Of a stretch of 64,000 nucleotides of DNA, positions 30,646 to 42,800 are shown piece after piece (position 1 is the first letter of the stretch; each line of letters begins with the position of its first letter). Position numbers and translations under genes: made by a program. Below the pieces are notes generated by a model. That model had not been told where the DNA came from and did no database searches. It worked only from the letters and a program-made list of their open reading frames with translations. Source of the DNA: Aricia agestis (Eukaryota; Arthropoda; Insecta; Lepidoptera; Lycaenidae); NCBI RefSeq assembly GCF_905147365.1, contig NC_056407.1, forward strand, positions 14,719,001 to 14,783,000, written 5' to 3'.

Positions 30646-33600
30646 TGATCGCAGGATGGCTCCCCCCACAGGAGCCATCAGCCCCGTAAGGTCGGCTTGC
30701 CGGCCAAGCCTATGTGTTTCTGTTTGGGGCTTCGAAAAACACAGGGCGACGGGGCGGATTCGGGTTAGCGGCCCGTCTCTGCCCTTTTATAGTTCTTGCT
30801 CAGGATAGTAACAAAGAATACAGTCTACTGGGTCTTCCACTGGAGCCCAGTTCAAGGACTATAAATTCTTCCGAGGCGGAGAGGGGCGACTCCGATCGGA
30901 GACTGGAACCTTCGGGTTGGGCGTGTTTGGTCTGTGCACGCACCTTCACGACGAAGAACGGGTTGGGAGTCCATAAAAGAAGGGCCCACCCGGTCTTAGC
31001 CAACATTGAAGCCGCTCCAAATGTGGTGAAGCGGAGATGGAGCGACGAGGAACTGGCACTGCTGGCGATTACCGAGGCGCAGCTTGTCGCGGAGAAGGGG
31101 AAGTGTACAAACATAGACCTGGTTGCGAGGTTGCCTCACCTGAATAGAACGGTGGAGGCTATCAAGGGGCAGAGGAGGAGCCAAAAGTACAGGAGTCTGG
31201 TACAGATGTACCTGACGAATGTACCGGAGGCTTCGCCGAACCCTGAGATACTCGTGGCTGGGAGTTCGTCACCAACCAGAAACGTGGCAGCGCAGCCTGC
31301 GGACTCGCCTGGCGTCCCCAGGGAATCCATGGCTCGTCCCGCTGATGACCCATCCGTGGCCGTAGTGGTGCCCCCGGGCGTGGCGGAAACCGTGTCGGAA
31401 CTCCTAGCGAGAGCCGCTCGGAGGAAGTCGCGCTCGGGTTTATCCGCGAAAGCTGCGAGGCGGCTTCACAAAACCGGAATTGACGAGAGGGCACATAGTG
31501 CCAGAGTATCCAAACGGGCTCTGAGAAGAATAGAGTACGCACGGGTACAGGAACTGTATAAAAAGAACAGGGGGCGCGCGGCTGCAGAAGTGATTGACGG
31601 CCAATGCAGGGTAGTCGAGCATAGCCTAGGAGACCTGGAAGCCTTCTGGCGACCAATATTCGAAGCTGTGTCCGGTGCCCAAGGACCTACACCGGAGGTC
31701 CTGGAAGCTGCAAGGCGGAAGGGACAGTACGGGGGTGCGGAGGCAAGATCACATCTGTGGGATCCCATCACTGTGGATGAAGTGAGGGACACGCGGTTAG
31801 ACCTTCATACCGCTCCAGGTCCGGATGGTATTCGGGCTGAAGAGTGGAATGCAGTTCCTGCGGACCGGAAGGCGGAAATATTCAACTCGTGGATGAGTAC
31901 TGGCGAGACACCGGAACCACTGCGACAATGTCGGACGATCTTTGTGCCGAAAAAGGACTCGCCTGCTGGCCCGAGTGATTATCGGCCGATTTCTATCGCG
32001 TCGATACCGCTCAGGCATATGCATGCGATCCTGGCTAAGAGACTCTTGGCTTGTTGCCCCCCGGATCCACGTCAGCGCGGCTTTATACGTGCCGATGGCA
32101 CGCTCGAAAACACAGCCGTGCTTGACGCGGTGATGGGGGATTGCAGGAAACGGTTGAAGGAGTGCCACGTGGCGACTCTCGATTTCTCGAAGGCGTTCGA
32201 CACAGTGTCCCACAAGGCACTGTTAGAGCTCCTTAGGGCGAGAGGGTTGCCCAAGGCCTTCATCGACTACATCGCTCGTTTGTACGAAACGGCAACTACC
32301 ATCTTAGCTGTAAATGGAAAAACGAGCGACCCTGTAAGAGTTGGTAAAGGTGTCCGCCAAGGTGATCCGCTGTCGCCGATCTTGTTCAACATAGTGATGG
32401 ACAGTATCCTGGATGCTCTGCCTGCGTACGTCGGCTACAGGCTGGAGGGAGCGTTAATCTCTGCTCTGGCCTATGCCAACGATCTGGTCCTAATTACGGG
32501 CTCTCAGGTGGGGATGAAAGAGGTCCTGAAACTTGTGGACAGATGTGCCGAACAGCTGGGTTTGCGTCTCAATCACAGCAAGAGTTCCGTACTCTCTTTG
32601 GTGCCGGACGGCCACAGGAAGAAGTTGCACTACCTCACGGAGAAATCCTTCGGGGTAGGACGGAGGAAACTCCGTCAAGCGACTTGTGTGGAAAGATGGC
32701 GCTATTTGGGAGTGGATTACTCGGCCGCTGGATGCGTGACGTTAGAGCAGGACATCAGTCAAGCCCTGAACAACATCACAAGGGCTCCCCTTAAGCCACA
32801 GCAGAGACTGGAAATGGTTAGGGGGCATCTCGTTCCGCGATTTTTGCACGGGTTTGTTTTGGGCAAAATCGCGGACGATAGATTGAGAATGCTCGACGTC
32901 CAAATCCGGGGTGCGGTGAGGAAATGGCTTAGGCTCCCTAAGGACGTTCCCACTGCTTACTTCCACGCGAAGGTTAAGGACGGTGGCTTGGGTCTGCCAT
33001 CACTGAGGGCGGTCGTCCCCGAGCTCATTGTTAAGAGATACGGGGCTCTCGATCGTTCGACGTGGGAAGCAGCCCGGGCTGCCGCCAGATCTGATAAGAT
33101 CCGTAAAAAACTGAGCTGGGCTAGAAGGCAGATGAGGAGGTTCTCACTTGACACGGAAGGTGGTAGTAGCACTAGCGAGGCCACCAACACGGCCGATTAC
33201 TGGCGTGAGAGCTTGTATCGCTCAGTAGATGGATTCGAGTTGAGAGAATCCTCCAAGACCGCAGCGTCAACCAAATGGTTACGTGAGCGAAGTGGGCGAT
33301 ACACCGGTCGCGATTTTGTGCAGTTTGTGCACACACATATTAACGCCCTCCCGTCCAGGGTTCGGACGACGAGAGGGCGTAGGAATGGTACTGGGTCGGA
33401 GTTGAACTGCCGTGCTGGTTGCATGGTTAGTGTCCAACAGTGTCACAGAACACATGGCGGCCGGATTGAGCGTCACAATCTGGTCGTTCGGGTCTTCTCG
33501 GAAGAGATGGCCCGACAAGGGTGGCAAGTGGAGGTCGAGCCTAAGATCGTTACCTCACTGGGGATCCGCAAGCCAGATATCATCGCGGTTAAAGGAGAGG

Positions 33601-34177
33601 TCGGAGTGATTTGGGACGCCCAGATAGTCTCGGGTCAGCGGCCACTTGACGATGCCCATCGGACGAAACGTACTAAGTACGGATCGGACGTGGAGCTAGT
33701 TGAGAAGGTCGCCGATAAACTAGGACTTCCGATAGGCTGCGTCCAGGCCACATCTTGTACGCTCTCCTGGCGAGGTATCTGGAGTCGGGCGTCTGTTAAT
33801 GAACAACGCCGGCTCCTAGGGCTCGGGTCTTCCCTATATGATTGGATTCCGGAGTTGGTGTTGAGAGGGTCTCACACAAATTGGACACGTTTTAACCAGA
33901 TGACTACGGTCAAAGAGAGGGGTTAATCCTCAAAGCTGAGGGAGATCCGGTGGGGGTTGCTGCCGTACCCATCGGTGGTACTGGTCCCGCATTTCCCTGG
34001 AAGTCCCTAATGTTTCGACCAAGCCCGGTACCACCATTTACCATCCAAACGACAAAATGCCTCATGGCACATGAGCCAAGTAGGGGGGTAGGGACACGGG
34101 AACCTCCGGCTCGTCTGTGATGATTAAGCTCCTTAACTGGAGGTCACTAGACGAAGGCATGTGTTGTGGGCTCAAAA
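30646..34177 (+). mobile_element. R2 retrotransposon, second copy, 5'-truncated
   Basis: 3532 bp, nearly identical to 21950-25774 over its length. It lacks about 284 bp at the 5' end, and the adjoining 28S lacks 92 bp upstream of the cleavage site. The 3' end is exact (CTCAAAA then TAGCCAAATG). Confidence 0.92.
30714..33926 (+). pseudogene. R2 protein, open frame but inactivated
   Basis: 1070 codons stay open and carry the zinc finger (CARTFTTKNGLGVHKRRAH), Myb segment, RT and endonuclease region (KPDIIAVKGEVGVIWDAQ). Two lesions hit key sites. The RT motif reads AYANDLVLI instead of AYADDLVLI, losing one of the two metal-binding aspartates. The zinc knuckle is cut from CRAGCMVRETTAHAIQQC to CRAGCMVSVQQC, losing its histidine. 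A 1-nt indel before VLAQDSN puts the extreme N terminus in another frame, where a second short ORF covers 30620-30808. Reverse transcription is expected to be lost. Confidence 0.9.
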
Positions 34178-34235
<58 letters not shown>

Positions 34236-34250
34236 GCTGTCCCTATCTAC
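34178..34250 (+). rRNA. 28S rRNA gene fragment between R2 and R1 sites
   Basis: The same 73-bp stretch as at 25775-25847, ending at CCCTATCTAC, and identical to it by eye. Confidence 0.93.
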
Positions 34251-36150
34251 AGGTTCGGCCACAATAAGGCCTCCCTTGAGCATAGAACTGCGAGCGCCGA
34301 ATGCCCGGCCCGAAAACATGCCGAAAAGAGAATGATAGAGTCCACAACATACTAATGGCCCACTCAAAGCAATTAACCGTCGGCCAGATTAACCTGGCGG
34401 GGGCAATTACGGCCACCACAGAGCTGCCCCTAATTGCAGAGGAGATGGGACTAGACGTCGTTCTGGTCCAGGAACATTACCCTGGCTCCACTTCTCACCG
34501 CGCGGCAAACAACATCTTGCAGAGCAGCGACGGTGCCAAGGCGGGTATCTATGTTCGTAGGGGGGACTTGACATGCGCCATCTTATACCACCTGTCGAAC
34601 TCACACTGTCTAGTGTGTCATGTACTGAACGACGAAGAGGGCGTGTATCTTGTTTCCGCGTACTTCCAGTACAGCGACGAAATAGATATTCACCTGGAAC
34701 ATCTGGGCACTGTTCTTGCCTCCTTGAGGGGTAAGAAAGTCATCATAGGGGTTGACTCAAACGCGCACTCTCCGATGTGGTACTGCGAAGAAAGACAGTA
34801 CAGAGGACGCGGACCAGACGTCACGCACCGTCGCGAGTCGATGGAGGCGTTTATCCTGGCACATGGACTCCGCTTGGCCAATGCACCAGACCAGCCGGCC
34901 ACGTTCGCATCGACGAACGCATCGTCCAACATCGACCTGACTCTGTCAAAAGGCACCCTGGTAACGGGGTGGAGAGTGCATGAAGACGCAATAGACAGTG
35001 ACCATAGGCTGATAACATATGTGGTGGCCGAACAGAACACTGCTTCTGGCGCTGAGCCAATCGAAGAGCCAATGAGGTTTCGGGATCGTGGCGTGGAATG
35101 GGGAGTCTTCGAGGACGAGATACAGAAAAGGTCTGCTAACATCCCGTGGACCGCACCTGCAGAGGTGTTATGTGCGAAGTTTACCAGAATGGTCGCGAGC
35201 ACAGCCAAGAGCGTTTTGGGGTTTTTTAAGGGCGGGAGGACAGAGCGGGGGTACGAGTGGTGGACAAGACCGGCTTCGCCGTGAGACCTACCGTGCGCGC
35301 AGAGCTTGGCAGTCGAGTCGGAAGGGTAGCAACCCGAGCGAGGAGGCTGACAAGCTGCGCTTTCATGAGCTTAGACGTACATATAGGGTAGCCATCAAGG
35401 AGGAGCAACTTAAGTTTTTCAAGTTAGTAGCAGAATTCCTTCAGGAGAAGATGCTCCTCCTCTAACGGAACAAGTGGTCGCGAGTATAGTCAGGGATCTC
35501 CCCAACACTGCACCGGGGATCGACGGGATTTCCGCACGTATTATAAAACACGTTTGGGCAGCCGCGCCGCGAGAGACTACAGAAGTGTTTAGGCGATGTG
35601 TCCAGGAGGGCGTTTTTCAGCGTGTATGGAAGGACGGTAGACTGATTGTCTTGCCGAAAGGCAACGGCAAGCCGCTTACCGATCCCAAAGCCTACCGGCC
35701 CGTCACCCTGTTGCCGATCTTTGGGAAGATTTTAGAACGTGTCATGTTAAAATGCGCCACGCAAATGACAAGGGGTCTATCAGACTGCCAGTATGGATTC
35801 ACTCGTGGACTGTCTACGGTGTCCGCTCTGGAAGAAATCCTACGAACGGCTCGCCGGAGTACAGGCGATTTTTCTAGATATTTCTGGGGCCTTTGATAAT
35901 GTCTGGTGGCCAATGATCATGTTGAAAGCGAAAAGGGGGGGCTGTCCGCCAAACACCTCGTCCTTCGCTCTGGAACATCCTGATGGACGACTTGCTTTGA
36001 TTGCCCCACTCCAGAGGGATAACACTCGTGGCGTATGCCGACGATGTGACGATCCTGATCGAGGGGGACTCGCGAGCGGCCCTCGAGGTGAAAGCCTCGG
36101 AGGCATTGCGTCTCATTGCTGAATTGCATTGCGAAATCGTCAACCATGAC
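34251..36150 (+). pseudogene. R1 retrotransposon copy 4, 5'-truncated: ORF1 end, endonuclease, part of RT
   Basis: Joins 28S at the R1 site, inside what looks like the last ORF1 zinc knuckle (RFGHNKAS, ASAECPARK). The ORF1 stop and ORF2 start overlap as TAATG at 34353-34357. After the endonuclease a frameshift near 35255 leads to the linker (35088-35465 frame). RT then runs from 35474 (LPNTAPGIDGISARIIK, KAYRPVTLLPIFGKILERV, QAIFLDISGAFDNVW). A shift and a deletion follow, and YADDVTILIEGDSR appears near 36030. The rest of RT is missing. Confidence 0.85.
34355..35284 (+). CDS. R1 ORF2 N-terminal APE-type endonuclease (frame breaks before RT)
   Basis: From ATG 34355 the frame reads MAHSKQLTVGQINLAGAITA and stays open for about 310 codons. 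Recognisable APE-like parts are QINLAGA (first strand, with metal-site Asn), LVQEHYPG (catalytic Glu), VIIGVDSNAHSPMW (the D-x-N core), SSNIDLTL, and the closing DSDHRLI with Asp-His. This domain nicks 28S at the R1 site. The frame ends at TGA 35282-35284, after an extra base near 35255 shifts the linker. In a normal R1 it would continue for several hundred codons through RT. It is probably not functional, but the endonuclease domain itself looks complete. Confidence 0.82.
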   Translation: MAHSKQLTVGQINLAGAITATTELPLIAEEMGLDVVLVQEHYPGSTSHRAANNILQSSDGAKAGIYVRRGDLTCAILYHLSNSHCLVCHVLNDEEGVYLVSAYFQYSDEIDIHLEHLGTVLASLRGKKVIIGVDSNAHSPMWYCEERQYRGRGPDVTHRRESMEAFILAHGLRLANAPDQPATFASTNASSNIDLTLSKGTLVTGWRVHEDAIDSDHRLITYVVAEQNTASGAEPIEEPMRFRDRGVEWGVFEDEIQKRSANIPWTAPAEVLCAKFTRMVASTAKSVLGFFKGGRTERGYEWWTRPASP

Positions 36151-38188
36151 GATTAAGGGGAAGTTCCAGCGACCCCCATTGGAGGCTTCTGTCGCCTGAG
36201 AAAGCTGCGTCGGCGATAAAGAAGCGGCAAAAGATGAAGATGGTGCGCCCCTGTCAACCGCTGACCTTTGAGAAAGGTCAACGGTTGACAGGGAGAGGCC
36301 TGGCCATGGACACCTCTTCCGGATTTTAGGACGCCATGCTCCACTGACGCAGAGGAAGAGGACGCCCAGGAACTTGACAAGGCTGGTACGAGGTCGCTAG
36401 TTTCCTTTTTGAACAAGGCGGCAACGCAAATCAATAACATCATAAGGTCTCCCGTGTCTAAACTCAATAAGTCGGACAGCTCCCGGGTATCTGAGGAGCT
36501 TTCACGGATGCTGGAGATCGTTTCCCACCTAGCCATTATGGTGGGTGAGAAAACGAAGGTGGCGGAACTGGATGACGCAAAAGTAACTAGACTACAGGGA
36601 GAGTTGAAAAGGGAGAAAGAGGTGGCTGAAGCGGAAAAGCCTCTGGTTGCCCTCAGGAATTTGGACGGGGACAGTCATAAATTGGATGAAATTCTTAAAG
36701 CCATCAAAGACCAGAACATGACGGAAGATCAAGACTGGCCGCTTGAGCAGCTCCAGAAGTGCTGCCAAATAGCTTTTAAAAAGAATAGGAATGGCGGTAC
36801 TAGGACGACATACGTATTAAGATGCCTCCCGGATTTATGGAAGTACCCGGTGCAGAAGAAGAAGCTGTACATTGGCTGGGAGGTAATAATCGTGGAAGAC
36901 TTCACAACTGAAATCTGCTGCCGACGGTGCCACATCTATGGACACACTGAAAAGGGATGTGAATCGGAAAATCTGACCTGTGGCCAGTGCGCAAAGACAG
37001 GGCACATAAGGGAAATCTCCAAGCTTAACAAGGCTGACAGTTCCCGTGTCTCGGAGGAGCTGTCAAGAATACTGGAAATTGTCTCTCATCTGGCTATTAT
37101 GGTAGGTGAAAAGACAAAGGTCGCAGAATTGGGGGATGCGAAAGTGTGTGAATGTGAATAGCCTCATGGAAGCCCTGAAGAAGGAAAAGGAGGTCGCTGA
37201 GGAGGAAAGGCGAAGAGCAGACGCATCTTCCCAAAGACAGCTACCCCCTCAGCAGTCGTTCGCAGATAAGGTGCGGCGAGTCCCAAGAGGCCCCATGATC
37301 AAGGTTCTCCCAGCAGGAGAAGACGTAAAAACTTTAGAAGACACAAAGAAGATACTTAAGACCTCCGTAGCCCCCGCCACACTTGACATTAGGGTCGAGA
37401 GACTCAAAAATATTGCCGGAGCGAGTATCCTGGTGCAAACCTCGTCGTCCAAAGACATGGATAAACTCAAGGCGGCAATACCAGCAACACTAAGGGCCGA
37501 ACCACTAAAGGGTCGCCATCATTAGTAGCACTAAGGAACTTGGACGGTGATCATCATAAGCTTGAAGAAATCCTCAAGGCCGTCAAGGACCAGAACCTGC
37601 GAGAAGACGAAAATTAGCCCCTTGAGCGGCTAGTGAAAAGTAGTCAAATTGCTTTCAAGAAAAGCAGGAACGGCGGCCATAGGACCACCGGCAAGTGCGG
37701 TTTGTGGCAGCGGCGATTCCCTCAGGAGAAGATGCTCCTGCTCCAACGGAGGAGGTAATTGCGAGTATAGTCAGGGATCTTCCCAACACAGCACCGGGGA
37801 TCGATGGGATATCCGCTCGCATAATAAAACGCGTTTGGGCAGCCGCACCGCGGGAAACAACAGAAGTGTTTAGGCGATGTGTTCAGGAGGGCGTTTTTCC
37901 GCGTGTATGGAAGGACGGTAGACTGATTGTCTTGCCGAAAGGTAACGACAAGCCGCTTACCGACCCTAAAGCCTACCGGCCCGTCACCCTGTTGCCGATC
38001 TTTGGGAAGATTTTAGAACGCGTCATGCTAAAATGCGCCACGCAGATGACGATGGGTCTATCGGACTGCCAGCATGGCTTCACTCGTGGACGGTCGACGG
38101 TATCCGCTCTAGGAGAAATCTTTGGAACGGTTAGCCGGAGTTCGTCTAAATATGTGCAAGCGATTTTTCTAGATATCTCTGGGGCCCT
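36151..38188 (+). pseudogene. R1 retrotransposon copy 5: ORF1 with internal duplication, then RT start
   Basis: ORF1 text starts at RLLSPEKAASAIKKRQK. A short palindrome sits at 36256-36296. The ORF1 coiled coil and middle are open at 36409-37161, with a knuckle (CRRCHIYGHTEKGC, then CGQCAKTGH). The coiled-coil block then repeats (SRILEIVSHLAIMVGEKTKV), and ORF1 goes on to 37525. At about 37690 it jumps to the RT start (37695-38188, AAIPSGEDAPAPTEEVIASI to QAIFLDISGAL), where R1 sequence ends abruptly. There is no endonuclease, and RT stops soon after the first aspartate motif. Confidence 0.82.
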
Positions 38189-38429
38189 GACCGCCAAACA
38201 TCTACCGAATCGAATACTAACAATCGAAGACCGGGAAGTGTTTCTTACATACATAGTTTCTTACATACATATGCGTCAAAATATTTGCGTTGCGATGACG
38301 CAACGCGCCGTATGGACTGGCTCGGCCTGGTTTATAAGCGACGGCTGAGTGACCACGTTTGCGTTGTTCGAGTTTACATAAATTAAAACGAGATGATTAT
38401 ACTATTTTACGTTAGTTAGAATAAGAAAA
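38189..38429. other. unassigned spacer after R1 fragment
   Basis: About 240 bp with a short repeat (TTTCTTACATACATA twice near 38245). It resembles nothing else in the window. No gene seen. Confidence 0.4.
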
Positions 38430-38607
38430 CTAGCTATTTGACCAAGCTTTGCTCGGTATTCGATAAAACACAAAAGAAATGACATTTTCTAAAAATGATT
38501 CCTAGCTGGATCGATTTATCGCCCTCGAAACCCCCTATACTTATACTCATGAAAATCGTTGGAGCCGATTCTGAGATCCCAATTATTGCTCGTTTAAAGA
38601 TATAAGA
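38430..38607 (-). mobile_element. complete 178-bp non-autonomous Helitron
   Basis: On the minus strand it starts TCTTATATCTTTAAACGAGC and ends with a hairpin (ACCGAGCAAAGCTTGGT) then CAAATAGCTAG, inserted between A and T. It is the same family as the Helitron at 17086-20702 and serves as its uninterrupted reference. Confidence 0.78.
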
Positions 38608-39715
38608 TATATAATTTGTCACATCATGATTCATGTTAACTCAAATGTACGCTAAGTACCAACACCAGTTTACAGTTTAGGCTACTGAGTATTTGCCAAA
38701 CTTATTTTTGTTCTCTGAGATAATTTCATCGCTGTAATGTATGTTTTATTAAACGAAACAGTTTAAAATACACTTAACGTACAATATTTTACACCTGGCG
38801 TCATTAGCCAGTCTTCACCAACCTTTTAGATGGACTATCGTTATTGTCACTTTCAATTCCTCCGCTGTTGGACTCCATGTTGGCAGGATTTCGTTTACTT
38901 TATATCTAAAAACTCTGCCTTTCATTATTTTATTAAGTATAGAAAATACCTATATTCTATACTTATTTATAAATTAAAATTGATTTTTTATTTCATGTAT
39001 AAAATTATTTAAAAAATTCTGAGCAATCACTAAAACTAAAACTACATGTCAACCATATAAAGCCTCTAAGTATTACGTCTAATTTACTTTAATGTTCATT
39101 GAAAATAGCTACTTCAAATGACTAGAAACTTATTTTCATAACAACGGGGTTGAAAGTGTACACGAGGTATTCAGTCATAACTCATAACATCATGATATAG
39201 ATAATAATAATAATTACGCAATGTCAATGCTTCATCTAATTATGATTTCATGTCATGTCAAAAAGTAAACTCTCACCGTGTACTTTTCATAAAATTATAA
39301 CCTAACTTGTTATAGGCATAATGTATTATACATTTTCAATAATGTACTTTATTACCACTTTTTTAAGTCTTTCATATAGATGATTGCGGAGTGACATTAA
39401 GAAAATAGTTGCGCTGTAATTGTGCCATTATTCGAGAACAAAATGGATTGTGTCAAAAAAATTTAGATCAGCTATTTATCTACGTCCATTTTGTAATATC
39501 TAGCCACCTCTCTTTAACAATTCAGAAGGATCACCTTCTAAAAGAACTCAACATATTTCTCCGCCACACTCTAACATTATAATGACATTTCAAATGCATT
39601 CGGTTACTATTATTATTCGGACTTTGCGAAAAAGGCACCAAACAACAAAATCTTATCGAGGGTACTCGTAATACTCTATATCTGTCTAACAATATCCCCA
39701 TCTCTTTCTTACAGT
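38608..39715. other. AT-rich 3' flank of AREL1, no gene seen
   Basis: This lies downstream of the AREL1 stop on the minus strand, so it should hold the 3' untranslated region. Several TTTATT sequences (AATAAA on the minus strand) occur, for example near 39346, but I cannot choose among them. Confidence 0.4.
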
Positions 39716-39886
39716 TCAAATCATACCGAAGCCCTCTCCTCCTTCATTGATTGCCCAGAGCAGAGCATGCACCATCTGTTCGTATGAGTCATAGTCCGGG
39801 AGACACAGCTGGTTGAAGCAAGTATGCGCGGTGGGTAACGCGCCAAACGTCGGCGCGGCGGTTATTTGGAATCTCGGGTTCAATTC
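39716..39886 (-). CDS. AREL1: AREL1 terminal exon with catalytic cysteine
   Basis: Acceptor GTTCCAG, then ELNPRFQITAAPTFGALPT and the active-site block AHTCFNQ. It ends EGGEGFGMI and TGA (39718-39716). 57 codons, phase 0. Confidence 0.88.
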   Translation of the reverse strand, partial: ELNPRFQITAAPTFGALPTAHTCFNQLCLPDYDSYEQMVHALLWAINEGGEGFGMI

Positions 39887-42800
39887 CTGGAACGGAATGT
39901 AATGATTCTTAAAAAATGTCAAATAATAAGTATGAAATGGATAAACTAATAAATTAATCCAAAGTGCATCTTCAAAAGTTAATATACTTACTTAAAAAAA
40001 GATTTTGTATGTATACACTAGATGACACTGTTTTGTTTATGATGATGATGATCTAGATGGCACACAACAAGCTGTTCAGTTTTCAGTTTAGTAGTTTCAA
40101 GAATTGTATTTACCTAAGCCGATGGCTTTAAAAATGTTAATTTCTGTTGATTGATTGATGCCGGACTTATAAAATGAAATATTATAAAATGAAAGTTCCA
40201 CCTTAAACCCGCCAGGCGGCAGCTGCGAGCAGCCCGTAGTAAACTGCAACAACCGCGCCCGCTCGTCCGCGCTGAAGGAGTGCAGCGCCGCCCACAGCCA
40301 GCCCACGCGCCGCTCCCACTCGCGCCCCGCCCCCACCACCAGTGCGTGCGCGCGCCAGTCAGACACGCACACCTCGCCCGAACCGCACGCCAATAGCTGA
40401 AACGTATCAATATATATTGATTTGTATGCGAAAGCCAGGTAGGTAGCAGCTAGAACCATAATAGTAATACGCGAGCGAAAAACTTTGTAACCCTTTTTAC
40501 GAAAAATGGGGAAACGTAGGTGCATGAAATTTCGCACAGTAATACTTTGTTTAAGCCTACGCGACCAAGCGACTGCGAAGCGGGAGCGTCAAGTTGACAA
40601 ATGTGTATTGAACTGTACATAACTAAAACTATATAGACTTCTTTTTTTAAACCATTTGAGTAGCCATTTGACAACTTGACGCTCCCGCTTCGCAGTCGCT
40701 TGGTCGCGTAGGTTTGAACAAAGCATCATAGTTTATATGGTGAAGGAATGCATCGAGCTAATATTATTTTGAAATTTAAAAAAATTAAAAAAAAATTACA
40801 CACACTACAACACACACACAAAGGCCAAGCCTATACATACGAATTGTCATCGAATTGTACTAATTTTTGGTTGAACTTTGAAGTCTGTTGTCAAATTGAA
40901 AATAGATTTATTATTTTTTATTGAATCGTAAATACTGTTAGAAAATGTATACACGGCCAATCTGTCATCATTTGACTTTATTAATCTGAGCCTGTCGCAG
41001 GAATTACTTATGTTTAAAAAATAATAAAGTCAATATTTTGTATATTTTTTTATCTGAGGTCGAATTTCGACCATTGGGCGATCTCTAGTATTCTATTATA
41101 ACATCCGATCACAACTGTTATTATAGTGATATGATTGATTAATGATAAGTTAAATATTTAATTCATTTCATATGAAATGGGGATTGTCCATTTTTTTTTA
41201 ATTTTGCTCATTACAAAAACATTTCGAGGAATAAGGTCAGTGATCGTTTTTCTGTATATAAACGAAAAAAATACCCATTAGTTACTTATATTTTTTAACA
41301 AATATGTTTAACCTTTGTTTGACCTTCAATGGCGTTAAATTAGCAATAAATTTGACCAACATTACGTTTCGAACTTTTGGTAAGCTTCTCGTATCAGCTT
41401 TCACATAATGAGAACTTGCATTTGACGAACCAGACATTATAAATAAGATTGAAAGGAAAAAACATACTGCAGAGGTCAATTATTGGTCGCCGATGATGAC
41501 GTCAGAGCGAAACTTTAAAAATTTATTGAGAAAAAACTAGCCAATGAATTTCAAAATTATTTAATTTATATTCTTAAAATACCCTATTTTAACGAAAAAT
41601 AATATAAAAAGTACATGTGATTTTTTTTGGACAATGCCCATTAAAACATGGTAAACGTCAAATGACAGACAAAGACTTGAATACTACGCTGCGTAAATAC
41701 TTTTATTGATATAATAGTATTAGGATAGCTAACTAAAACTAATAAGCCGTTTTACCAACGGTTGAGAAATAAAAGCCAGTCCACACGGCGCGGTGCGTCA
41801 GCGTTGCGTTGTTTTACATACAAATAACCAAGGTGTACACACGGCGCGCTGCGTCGTGCGTCGAGATTTAAATCGAATGCAAATTGAAAAGGTATCTGAG
41901 GTATTTTGAAATCTTTTCAATAACTTTACTAGTTGGTCACCTTGATTTGCTTTTGATTAGCAAACATCAATGTTTGCTAATCAAAAGCGCCATGGAATGG
42001 ATTTACTTCATTGAAAAAAAAAAACCCTTGGCTATCCGCGCTGCGCATTTTAGCCGCGCAGATTTTATTCGCGCGAATTTATTCATATACCGCGAAATTT
42101 TATCGCGAGTCGTGTGGATACTTTCATAAGATTCAATGTGTTACAGAAGTGCGAAAAAAATCCGCGCAATTAAAATTCGCAGCCCCTAAAAATCGAGCAA
42201 AGCTGCTAAAACTAAAGCACTATAATAAAAACTACTCTCTACCTCGAGTACCTCTAGTTCGTTCTCGTCGAAGATGGCTAGCAGGTGGTCGGGCACTAGC
42301 AGGCCGAGCCCGCGCAGGAACGCGTCCGTCTCGTGCCGCCAGCGCGCGCCGAGACGCCACTGAGCTAGCGCGTCCAGATATTGGAGCTTGTTGTTGTCCG
42401 TTACCTGAGCAAAACAACAATAATGATAATTAATTAGAGGAAAAACTTGAGAGGTGTCAAGGGACACCCGAATGGAACGAAGTTATTTCATATTATGTTC
42501 AAAAAACCTGTAAGCATATTATACACTTAACAAAATTATAAAAAACGCTATCTATTGACGCCCAGAAATACTAACAACGCGTCGCTGTTTATTCTCAAAA
42601 ACGCCATCTAGTTGATGCACAGGAATACTATCAACGCCCTCTGATACTATACAGCAGTGTTTTTCAATCTGTGGATCGCAACCCCTAGGGGGGGGGGGGG
42701 TCGCGAAGCCTTACTCAGGGGGTCGCCGACAGAAAGAAAAAGCTGACATATAATAGATAAATCATTACTTACCTATTGGCTTGGCTTTCTATGACACGAG

